Positions 51,901 through 63,323 of a stretch of 64,000 nucleotides of DNA are shown one piece after another (within the stretch, counting starts at the first letter, position 1; every line of letters begins with the position of its first letter). The stretch spans positions 1-64,000 of the forward strand of contig NW_027018048.1 of NCBI RefSeq assembly GCF_032854445.1, written 5' to 3'. The notes beneath the pieces are model-generated. The model saw only the letters and a program-made list of their open reading frames with translations, ran no database searches and was not told the DNA's origin. This DNA comes from Liolophura sinensis (Eukaryota > Mollusca > Polyplacophora > Chitonida > Chitonidae). The position numbers were made by a program, and so were the translations under genes.

Positions 51901-52885
51901 CAATAGTTTTGGCTGTAGAGACAATTCAATAATCATTGATGTCATAATCACGTGCCCAGCAACGGCTCTTACTCCATGGAAACCAGAGATATTTGCAATT
52001 TTTTAACAGCTGCCGATGCCTGGCCCAATTCCGCATCTTTAGGCACCTTATTCATGTGGGTTTGTGGTCAGTTGTACTTTTTACAGCAGACTGTATCAAG
52101 TACCTTGTTTTTTTTTAAGTACAAATGGTCTGGTTTTTCTACACGTAGATAAAGACATTGAGATTGTCTTGGACTTAGAAGTAAGACAATTGCTGGGTGA
52201 GTTAAATGGGCTTAGCCCAAAGATTTGACGTCTTCTGGGCTACCGAAGGGCACATAACTTATAGTCAAAAGTTGAATATAGTAATGACCAGTCGCGATTG
52301 TACAGAGTACAGTGTAGCCGATTTCAATTAACAAAAAGACCAGGCAAAAATGCAAAAGTGGAAAAACTGTTCCAGTGCTACTAGTAAAAGGCTAATCCGA
52401 CGTATTTTGTGACGAGAAATCGAATGGTGCAAACCGCGTTGCTCTTCGACCAATAGTTTTGGCTGTAGAGACAATTCAATAATCATTGATGTCATAATCA
52501 CGTGCCCAGCAACGGCTCTTACTCCATGGAAACCAGGGATATTTGCAATTTTTTAACAGCTGCCGATGCCTGGCCCAATTCCGCATCTTTTGGCACCTTA
52601 TAAATGTGGGTCAGTGTTCAGTTGTACTTTTTACAGCAGACTGTATCAAGTACCTTGTGTTTTTCATGTACAAATGGTGTGGTTTTTCTACACGTAGATA
52701 AAGACATTGAGATTGTCTTGGACTTAGAAGTAAGACAATTGCTGGGTGAGTTAAATGGGCTTAGCCCAAAGATTTGACGTCTTCTGGGCTACCGAAGGGC
52801 ACATAACTTATAGTCAAAAATTGAATATAGTAATGACCAGTCGCGATTGTACAGAGTACAGTGTAGCCGATTTCAATTAACAAAA
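48933..52885 (+). repeat. Mixed units between block B and the five-mers
   Basis: About seven units, mostly of exact length, in no repeated order: W-like, M with gcatggaaacc near 49778, a V/S-like pair with ctaaatttc and AATAAA variants, S, C with AATAAA at 51598, and two units with cttcgaccaatagttttgg and agagacaattcaataatc. Left and right halves of units come from different subfamilies, suggesting repeated exchange. Confidence 0.6.
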
Positions 52886-55635
52886 AGACCAGGCAAAAAT
52901 GCAAAAGTGGAAAAACTGTTCCAGTGCTACTAGTAAGAGGCTAATCCGACGTATTTTGTGACAAGAAATCGAATGGTGCAAACCGCGTTGCTCTCCGACC
53001 ATTACTTTTGGCTGTAGCGACAATTGAATGATCATTGATGTCATAATCACGTGCGTAGCAACGGCTCTTACTCCATGGAAACCAGGAAAATTTGATATTT
53101 TTTAACAACTGCCGATGCCTGGCCCAATTCCGCATCTTTTGGCACCTTATAAATGTGGGTCTGTGGTCAGTTGAACTTTTTACAGCAGACTGTATCAAGT
53201 ACCTTGTTTTTTTTTATGTACAAATCGTCTGGTTTTTCTACACGTAGATAAAGACATTGAAATTGTCTTGGACTTAGAAGTAAGACAATTGCTGGGTGAG
53301 TTAAATGGGCTTAGCCCAAAGATTTGACGTCTTCTGGGCTACCGAAGGGCACATAACTTATAGTCAAAAGTTGAATATAGTAATGACCAGTCGCGATTGT
53401 ACAGAGTACAGTGTAGCCGATTTCAATTAACAAAAAGACCAGGCCAAAAATGCAAAAGTGGAAAAACTGTTCCAGTGCTACTAGTAAGAGGCTAATCCGA
53501 CGTATTTTGTGACGAGAAATCGAATGGTGCAAACCGCGTTGCTCTTCGACCAATAGTTTTGGCTGTAGTGACAATTGAATGATCATTGATGTCATAATCA
53601 CGTGCGTAGCAACGGCTCTTACTCCATGGAAACCAGGAAAATTTGATATTTTTTAACAACTGCCGATGCCTGGCCCAATTCCGCATCTTTTGGCACCTTA
53701 TAAATGTGGGTCAGTGTTTAGTTTGTACTTTTTACAGCAGACTGTATCAAGTACCTTGTGTTTTTCATGTACAAATGGTTTGGTTTTTCTACACGTAGAT
53801 AAAGACATTGAGATTGTCTTGGACTTAGAAATAAGACAATTGCTGGGTGAGTTAAATGGGCTTGGCCCAAAGATTTCAGGTCTTCTGGGCTACCGAAGGG
53901 CACATAAACTTATAGTCAAAAGTTGAATATAGTAATGACCAGTCGCGATTGTACAGAGTACAGTGTAGCCGATTTCAATTTACAAAACACCCAGGCAAAA
54001 ATGCAGAAGTGGAAAAAACTGTTCCAGTGCTGCTGGTAAGAGGCTAATCCGACGTATTTTGTGACGAGAAATCGAATGGTGCAAACTGCGTTGCTCTCCG
54101 ACCAATACTTTTGGCTGTAGTGACAATTGAATGATCATTGATGTCATAATCACGTGCCCAGCAACGGCTCTTACTCCATGGAAACCAGGGATATTTGCAA
54201 TTTTTTAACAGCTGCCGATGCCTGGCCCAATTCCGCATCTTTTGGCACCTTATAAATGTGGGTCAGTGTTCAGTTGTACTTTATACAGCATACTGTATCA
54301 AGTACCTTGTGTTTTTTATGTACAAATGGTCTGGTTTTTCTACACGTAGATAAAGACATTGAGATTGTCTTAGACTTAGAAATAAGACAATTGCTGGGTG
54401 AGTTAAATGGCTTAGCCCAAAGATTTGACGTCTTCTGGGCTACCGAAGGGCACATAACTTATAGTCAAAAGTTGAATATAGTAATGACCAGTCGCGATTG
54501 TACAGAGTACAGTGTAGCCGATTTCAATTAACAAAACACCCAGGCAAAAATGCAAAAGTGAAAAAACTGTTCCAGTGCTGCTGGTAAGAGGCTAATCCGA
54601 CGTATTTTGTGACGAGAAATCGAATGGTGCAAACCGCGTTGCTCTCCGACCAATACTTTTGGCTGTAGTGACAATTGAATGATCATTGATGTCATAATCA
54701 CGTGCCCAGCAACGGCTCTTACTCCATGGAAACCAGGGAAATTTGCAATTTTTCAACAGCTGCCGATGCCTGGCTCAATTCCGCATCTTTTGGCACCTTA
54801 CTGAAGTGGGTCAGTGTTCAGTTGTACTTTTTACAGCAGACTGTATCAAGTACCTTGTGTTTTTCACGTACAAATGGTGTGGTTTTTTCTACACGTAGAT
54901 AAAGACATTGAGATTGTCTTGGACTTAGAAGTAAGACAATTGCTGGGTGAGTTAAATGGGCTTGGCCCAAAGATTTGTCGTCTTCTGGGCTACCGAAGGG
55001 CACATAACTTATAGTCAAAAGTTGAATATAGTAATGACCAGTCGCGATTGTACAGAGTACAGTGTAGCCGATTTCAATTAACAAAAAGACCAGGTAAAAA
55101 TGCAAAAGTGGAAAAACTGTTCCAGTGCTACTAGTAAGAGGCTAATCCGACGTAATTTGTGACGAGAAATCCAATGGTGCAATCCGCGTTGCTCTCCGAC
55201 CAATACTTTTGGCTGTAGCGACAATTGAATGATCATTTATGTCATAATCACGTGCGTAGCAACGGCTCTTACTCCATGGAAACCAGGAAAATTTGCAATT
55301 TTTTAACAACTGCCGATGCCTGGCCCAATTCCGCATCTTTTGGCACCTTATAAATGTGGGTCAGTGTTCAGTTGTACTTTTTACAGCAGACTGTATCAAG
55401 TACCTTGTGTTTTTCATGTACAAATGGTGTGGTTTTTCTACACGTAGATAAAGACATTGAGATTGTCTTGGACTTAGAAGTAAGACAATTGCTGGGTGAG
55501 TTAAATGGGCTTAGCCCAAAGATTTGACGTCTTCTGGGCTACCGAAGGGCACATAACTTATAGTCAAAAGTTGAATATAGTAATAACCAGTCGCGATTGT
55601 ACAGAGTACAGTGTAGCCGATTTCAATTAACAAAA
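52886..55635 (+). repeat. Five-unit HOR (P-Q-R-S-C), copy 1
   Basis: 2750 bp, repeated immediately downstream. Private markers shared by both copies: attgaaattgtc near 53257 and 56007, caatttacaaaacaccc (for caattaacaaaa) near 53976 and 56722, ctttatacagcatactg near 54279 and 57025, and aaatccaatggtgcaatcc near 55167 and 57914. Only a few one-base indels separate the copies. Confidence 0.92.
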
Positions 55636-58382
55636 AGACCAGGCAAAAATGCAAAAGTGGAAAAACTGTTCCAGTGCTACTAGTAAGAGGCTAATCCGAC
55701 GTATTTTGTGACGAGAAATCGAATGGTGCAAACCGCGTTGCTCTCCGACCATTACTTTTGGCTGTAGCGACAATTGAATGATCATTGATGTCATAATCAC
55801 GTGCGTAGCAACGGCTCTTACTCCATGGAAACCAGGAAAATTTGATATTTTTTAACAACTGCCGATGCCTGGCCCAATTCCGCATCTTTTGGCACCTTAT
55901 AAATGTGGGTCTGTGGTCAGTTGAACTTTTTACAGCAGACTGTATCAAGTACCTTGTTTTTTTTTATGTACAAATCGTCTGGTTTTTCTACACGTAGATA
56001 AAGACATTGAAATTGTCTTGGACTTAGAAGTAAGACAATTGCTGGGTGAGTTAAATGGGCTTAGCCCAAAGATTTGACGTCTTCTGGGCTACCGAAGGGC
56101 ACATAACTTATAGTCAAAAGTTGAATATAGTAATGACCAGTCGCGATTGTACAGAGTACAGTGTAGCCGATTTCAATTAACAAAAAGACCAGGCAAAAAT
56201 GCAAAAGTGGAAAAACTGTTCCAGTGCTACTAGTAAGAGGCTAATCCGACGTATTTTGTGACGAGAAATCGAATGGTGCAAACCGCGTTGCTCTTCGACC
56301 AATAGTTTTGGCTGTAGTGACAATTGAATGATCATTGATGTCATAATCACGTGCGTAGCAACGGCTCTTACTCCATGGAAACCAGGAAAATTTGATATTT
56401 TTTAACAACTGCCGATGCCTGGCCCAATTCCGCATCTTTTGGCACCTTATAAATGTGGGTCAGTGTTTAGTTGTACTTTTTACAGCAGACTGTATCAAGT
56501 ACCTTGTGTTTTTCATGTACAAATGGTTTGGTTTTTCTACACGTAGATAAAGACATTGAGATTGTCTTGGACTTAGAAATAAGACAATTGCTGGGTGAGT
56601 TAAATGGGCTCGGCCCAAAGATTTCAGGTCTTCTGGGCTACCGAAGGGCACATAACTTATAGTCAAAAGTTGAATATAGTAATGACCAGTCGCGATTGTA
56701 CAGAGTACAGTGTAGCCGATTTCAATTTACAAAACACCCAGGCAAAAATGCAGAAGTGGAAAAACTGTTCCAGTGCTGCTGGTAAGAGGCTAATCCGACG
56801 TATTTTGTGACGAGAAATCGAATGGTGCAAACTGCGTTGCTCTCCGACCAATACTTTTGGCTGTAGTGACAATTGAATGATCATTGATGTCATAATCACG
56901 TGCCCAGCAACGGCTCTTACTCCATGGAAACCAGGGATATTTGCAATTTTTTAACAGCTGCCGATGCCTGGCCCAATTCCGCATCTTTAGGCACCTTATA
57001 AATGTGGGTCAGTGTTCAGTTGTACTTTATACAGCATACTGTATCAAGTACCTTGTGTTTTTTATGTACAAATGGTCTGGTTTTTCTACACGTAGATAAA
57101 GACATTGAGATTGTCTTAGACTTAGAAGTAAGACAATTGCTGGGTGAGTTAAATGGGCTTAGCCCAAAGATTTGACGTCTTCTGGGCTACCGAAGGGCAC
57201 ATAACTTATAGTCAAAAGTTGAATATAGTAATGACCAGTCGCGATTGTACAGAGTACAGTGTAGCCGATTTCAATTAACAAAAAGACCAGGTAAAAATGC
57301 AAAAGTGGAAAAACTGTTCCAGTGCTGCTGGTAAGAGGCTAATCCGACGTATTTTGTGACGAGAAATCGAATGGTGCAAACCGCGTTGCTCTCCGACCAA
57401 TACTTTTGGCTGTAGTGACAATTGAATGATCATTGATGTCATAATCACGTGCCCAGCAACGTCTCTTACTCCATGGAAACCAGGGAAATTTGCAATTTTT
57501 CAACAGCTGCCGATGCCTGGCTCAATTCCGCATCTTTTGGCACCTTACTGAAGTGGGTCAGTGTTCAGTTGTACTTTTTACAGCAGACTGTATCAAGTAC
57601 CTTGTGTTTTTCACGTACAATTGGTGTGGTTTTTTCTACACGTAGATAAAGACATTGAGATTGTCTTGGACTTAGAAGTAAGACAATTGCTGGGTGAGTT
57701 AAATGGGCTTGGCCCAAAGATTTGTCGTCTTCTGGGCTACCGAAGGGCACATAACTTATAGTCAAAAGTTGAATATAGTAATGACCAGTCGCGATTGTAC
57801 AGAGTACAGTGTAGCCGATTTCAATTAACAAAAAGACCAGGTAAAAATGCAAAAGTGGAAAAACTGTTCCAGTGCTACTAGTAATAGGCTAATCCGACGT
57901 AATTTGTGACGAGAAATCCAATGGTGCAATCCGCGTTGCTCTCCGACCAATACTTTTGGCTGTAGCGACAATTGAATGATCATTTATGTCATAATCACGT
58001 GCGTAGCAACGGCTCTTACTCCATGGAAACCAGGAAAATTTGCAATTTTTTAACAACTGCCGATGCCTGGCCCAATTCCGCATCTTTTGGCACCTTATAA
58101 ATGTGGGTCAGTGTTCAGTTGTACTTTTTACAGCAGACTGTATCAAGTACCTTGTGTTTTTCATGTACAAATGGTGTGGTTTTTCTACACGTAGATAAAG
58201 ACATTGAGATTGTCTTGCACTTAGAAGTAAGACAATTGCTGGGTGAGTTAAATGGGCTTGGCCCAAAGATTTGTCGTCTTCTGGGCTACCGAAGGGCACA
58301 TAACTTATAGTCAAAAGTTGAATATAGTAATGACCAGTCGCGATTGTACAGAGTACAGTGTAGCCGATTTCAATTAACAAAA
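55636..58382 (+). repeat. Five-unit HOR (P-Q-R-S-C), copy 2
   Basis: 2747 bp (5 x 549 + 2), the downstream twin of 52886-55635 with the same unit order and markers. Distinguishing changes include ctcggcccaaag near 56609 and acaattggtgtgg near 57618. The following unit is C-like again but lacks the aaatccaatgg marker, so the series stops after two copies. Confidence 0.92.
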
Positions 58383-58930
58383 AGACCAGGTAAAAATGCA
58401 AAAGTGGAAAAACTGTTCCAGTGCTACTAGTAAGAGGCTAATCCGACGTAATTTGTGACGAGAAATCGAATGGTGCAATCCGCGTTGCTCTCCGACCAAT
58501 AGTTTTGGCTGTAGCGACAATTGAATGATCATTTATGTCATAATCACGTGCGTAGCAACGGCTCTTACTCCATGGAAACCAGGAAAATTTGCAATTTTTT
58601 AACAACTGCCGATGCCTGGCCAAATTCCGCATCTTTTGGCACCTTATAAATGTGGGTCAGTGTTTAGTTGTACTTTTTACAGCAGACTGTATCAAGTACC
58701 TTGTGTTTTTCATGTACAAATGGTGTGGTTTTTCTACACGTAGATAAAGACATTGAGATTGTCTTGGACTTAGAAATAAGACAATTGCTGGGTGAGTTAA
58801 ATGGGCTTGGCCCAAAGATTTCAGGTCTTCTGGGCTACCGAAGGGCACATAACTTATAGTCAAAAGTTGAAAATAGTAATGACCAGTCGCGATTGTACAG
58901 AGTACAGTGTAGCCGATTTCAATTAACAAA
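58383..58930 (+). repeat. Single C-like linker unit
   Basis: One unit between the five-mers and block C. It has taatttgtgacg, gcaatccgcg, gtgcgtagc and ttaacaactg, with a private tggccaaattcc near 58618. Its right end (gtttagttg, then tttcagg and ttgaaaatag) leads into the W unit that opens block C. Confidence 0.7.
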
Positions 58931-61900
58931 ACACCCAGGCAAAAATGCAAAAGTGGAAAAACTGTTCCAGTGCTGCTGGTAAGAGGCTAATCCAACGTAT
59001 TTTGTGACGAGAAATCGAATGGTGCAAACCGCGTTGCTCTCCGACCATTACTTTTGGCTGTAGCAACCATTGAATGATCATTGATGTCATAATCACGTGC
59101 CCAGCAACGGCTCTTACTCCATGGAAACCAGGGATATTTGCAATTTTTTAACAGCTGCCGATGCCTGGCCCAATTCCGCATCTTTAGGCACCTTATTCAT
59201 GTGGGTCTGTGGTCAGTTGAACTTTTTACAGCAGACTGTATCAAGTACCTTGTTTTTTTTATGTACAAATGGTCTGGTTTTTCTACACGTAGATAAAGAC
59301 ATTGAGATTGTCTTGGACTTAGAAGTAAGACAATTGCTGGGTGAGTTAAATGGGCTTAGCCCAAAGATTTGACGTCTTCTGGGCTACCGAAGGGCACATA
59401 ACTTATAGTCAAAAGTTGAATATAGTAATGACCAGTCGCGATTGTACAGAGTACAGTGTAGCCGATTTCAATTAACAAAAAGACCAGGCAAAAATGCAAA
59501 AGTGGAAAAACTGTTCCAGTGCTACTAGTAAAAGGCTAATCCGACGTATTTTGTGACGAGAAATCGAATGGTGCAAACCGCGTTGCTCTTCGACCAATAC
59601 TTTTGGCTGTAGTGACAATTGAATGATCATTGATGTCATAATCACGTGCGTAGCAACGGCTCTTACTCCATGGAAACCAGGAAAATTTGATATTTTTTAA
59701 CAACTGCCGATGCCTGGCCCAATTCCGCATCTTTTGGCACCTTATAAATGTGGGTCAGTGTTTAGTTGTACTTTTTACAGCAGACTGTATCAAGTACCTT
59801 GTGTTTTTCATGTAGAAATGGTTTGGTTTTTCTACACGTAGATAAAGACATTGAGATTGTCTTGGACTTAGAAATAAGACAATTGCTGGGTGAGTTAAAT
59901 GGGCTTGGCCCAAAGATTTCAGGTCTTCTGGGCTACCGAAGGGCACATAACTTATAGTCAAAAGTTGAATATAGTAATGACCAGTCGCGATTGTACAGAG
60001 TACAGTGTAGCCGATTTCAATTAACAAAACACCCAGGCAAAAATACAAAAGTGGACAAACTGTTCCAGTGCTGCTGGTAAGCGGCTAATCCGACTTATTT
60101 TGTGACGAGAAATCGAATGGTGCAAACTGCGTTGCTCTCCGACCAATACTTTTGGCTGTAGAGACAATTCAATGATCATTGATGTCATAATCACGTGCCC
60201 AGCAACGGCTCTTACTCCATGGAAACCAGGGATATTTGCAATTTTTTAACAGCTGCCGATGCCTGGCCCAATTCCGCATCTTTTGGCACTTTATAAATGT
60301 GGGTCAGTGTTTAGTTGTACTTTTTACAGCAGACTGTATCAAGTACCTTGTGTTTTTCATGTACAAATGGTGTGGTTTTTCTACACGTAGATAAAGACAT
60401 TGAGATTGTCTTGGACTTAGAAATAAGACAATTGCTGGGTGAGTTAAATGGGCTTGGCCCAAAGATTTCAGGTCTTCTGGGCTACCGAAGGGCACATAAC
60501 TTATAGTCAAAAGTTGAAATTAGTAATGACCAGTCGCGATTGTACAGAGTACAGTGTAGCCGATTTCAATTAACAAAACACCCAGGCAAAAATGCAAAAG
60601 TGGAAAAACTGTTCCAGTGCTGCTGGTAAGAGGCTAATCCGACGTATTTTGTGACGAGAAATCGAATGGTGCAAACCGCGTTGCTCTCCGACCATTACTT
60701 TTGGCTGTAGCAACAATTGAATGATCATTGATGTCATAATCACGTGCCCAGCAACGGCTCTTACTCCATGGAAACCAGGGATATTTGCAATTTTTTAACA
60801 GCTGCCGATGCCTGGCCCAATTCCGCATCTTTAGGCACCTTATTCATGTGGGTCTGTGGTCAGTTGAACTTTTTACAGCAGACTGTATCAAGTACCTTGT
60901 GTTTTTTATGTACAAATGGTGTGGTTTTTCTACACGTAGATAAAGACATTGAGATTGTCTTGGACTTAGAAGTAAGACAATTGCTGGGTGAGTTAAATGG
61001 GCTTAGCCCAAAGATTTCAGGTCTTCTGGGCTACCGAAGGGCACATAACTTATAGTCAAAAGTTGAATATAGTAATGACCAGTCGCGATTGTACAGAGTA
61101 CAGTGTAGCCGATTTCAATTAACAAAAAGACCAGGCAAAAATGCAAAAGTGGAAAAACTGTTCCAGTGCTACTAGTAAGAGGCTAATCCGACGTATTTTG
61201 TGACGAGAAATCGAATGGTGCAAACCGCGTTGCTCTTCGACCAATAGTTTTGGCTGTAGAGACAATTCAATAATCATTGATGTCATAATCATGTGCCCAG
61301 CAACGGCTCTTACTCCATGGAAACCAGGGATATTTGCAATTTTTTAACAGCTGCCGATGCCTGGCCCAATTCCGCATCTTTAGGCACCTTATTCATGTGG
61401 GTCAGTGTTCAGTTGTACTTTATACAGCATACTGTATCAAGTACCTTGTGTTTTTTTTGTACAAATGGTGTGGTTTTTCTACACGTAAATAAAGACATTG
61501 AGATTGTCTTGCACTTAGAAGTAAGGCAATTGCTGGGTGAGTTAAATGGGCTTGGCCCAAAGATTTGTCGTCTTCTGGGCTACCGAAGGGCACATAACTT
61601 ATAGTCAAAAGTTGAATATAGTAATAACCAGTCGCGATTGTACAGAGTACAGTGTAGCCGATTTCAATTAACAAAAAGACCAGGTAAAAATGCAAAAGTG
61701 GAAAAACTGTTCCAGTGCTACTAGTAAGAGACTAATCCGACGTATTTTGTGGCGAGAAATCGAATGGTGCAAACCGCGTTGCTCTCTGACCAATACTTTT
61801 GGCTGTAGAGACAATTCAATGATCATTTATGTCATAATCACGTGCCCAGTAACGGCTCTTACTCCATGGAAACCAGGGATATTTGCAATTTCTTAACAGT

Positions 61901-63200
61901 TGCCGATGCCTGGCCCAATTCCGCATCTTTTGGCACCTTATAAATGTGGGTCAGTGTTCAGTTGTACTTTTTACAGCAGACTGTATCAAGTACCTTGTGT
62001 TTTTTACGTACAAATGGTGTGGTTTTTCTACACGTAGATAAAGACATTGAGATTGTCTTGGACTTAGAAATAAGACAATTGCTGGGTGAGTTAAATGGGC
62101 TTAGCCCAAAGATTTGACGTCTTCTGGGCTACCGAAGGGCACATAACTTATAGTCAAAAGTTGAATATAGTAATGACCAGTTGCGATTGTACAGAGTACA
62201 GTGTAGCCGATTTCAATTAACAAAAAGACCAGGCAAAAATGTAAAAGTGGAAAAACTGTTCCAGTGCTACTAGTAAGAGGCTAATCCGACGTAATTTGTG
62301 ACGAGAAATCGAATGGTGCAAGCCGCGTTGCTCTTCGACCAATAGTTTTGGCTGTAGCGACAATTGAATGATCATTGATGTCATAATCACGTGCGTAGCA
62401 ACGGCTCTTACTCCATGGAAACCAGGAAAATTTGCAATTTTTTAACAACTGCCGATGCCTGGCCCAATTCCGCATCTTTTGGCACGTTAGAAATGTGGGT
62501 CAGTGTTTAGTTGTACTTTTTACAGCAGACTGTATCAAGTACCTTGTGTTTTTTATGTACAAATGGTGAGGTTTTTCTACACGTAGATAAAGACATTGAG
62601 ATTGTCTTGGACTTAGAAGTAAGACAATTGCTGGGTGAGTTAAATGGGCTTGGCCCAAAGATTTCAGGTCTTCTGGGCTACCGAAGGGCACATAACTTAT
62701 CGTCAAAAGTTGAATATAGTAATGACCAGTCGCGATTGTACAGAGTACAGTGTAGCCGGCTTCAATTAACAAAAACACCAGGCAAAAATGTAAAAGTGAA
62801 AAAACTGTTCCAGTGCAACTAGTAAGAGGCTAATCCGACGTATTTTGTGACGAGAATTTGAATGGTACAATCCCCGTTGCTCTCCGACCAATACTTTTGG
62901 CTGTAGTGACAATTGAATGATCATTGATGTCATAATCACGTGCCCAGCAACGGCTCTTACTCCATGGAAACCAGGAAAATTTGCAATTTTTTAACAGCTG
63001 CCGATGCCTGGCTAAATTCCGCATCTTTTGGCACCTTATTCATGTGGGTATGTTGTCTGTTGTACTTTTTACAGCAGACTGTATCAAGTACCTTGTGATT
63101 TTTATGTACAAATGGTCTGGTTTTTCTACACGTAGATAAAGACATTGAGATTGTCTTGGACTTAGAAGTAAGACAATTGCTGGGTGAGTTAAATGGGCTT
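58931..63200 (+). repeat. Large duplicated block C (~7.8 units)
   Basis: Repeats the W-X-Y...V series of block B, offset about 16.48 kb at its left end and 15.93 kb at its right end. The offset falls because only one G unit (cacgttagaaatg near 62483) is present where B has two (near 46003 and 46556). Shared markers include tacaaaagtggac at 60044, AATAAA at 61498, gcaatttcttaacag near 61883, and tgtagccggcttc near 62752. After 63200 the sequence leaves the block-B order (agcccaaag for ggcccaaag) and returns to X. Confidence 0.87.
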
Positions 63201-63323
63201 AGCCCAAAGATTTGACGTCTTCTGGGCTACCGAAGGGCACATAACTTATAGTCAAAAATTGAATATAGTAATGACCAGTCGCGATTGTACAGAGTACAGT
63301 GTAGCCGATTTCAATTAACAAAA
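59481..63323 (+). repeat. Seven-unit HOR (X-Y-...-G-V), copy 1
   Basis: Exactly 3843 bp (7 x 549) separate the X anchor at 59481 from the next at 63324, and the Y marker tacaaaagtggac at 60044 from the one at 63887. Both Y units also carry the rare gacttatt. The period overlaps block C, so it is the most recent layer of amplification there. Confidence 0.85.
60169..60182. other. 14-bp perfect palindrome tcaatgatcattga
   Basis: Most units have gaatgatcattg or caatgatcattt, so the perfect palindrome is 10 bp (aatgatcatt). In this Y unit a left half of the attcaatg type meets a right half of the cattgatg type, which extends symmetry to 14 bp. This is best read as a by-product of recombination between subfamilies. 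Confidence 0.7.
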
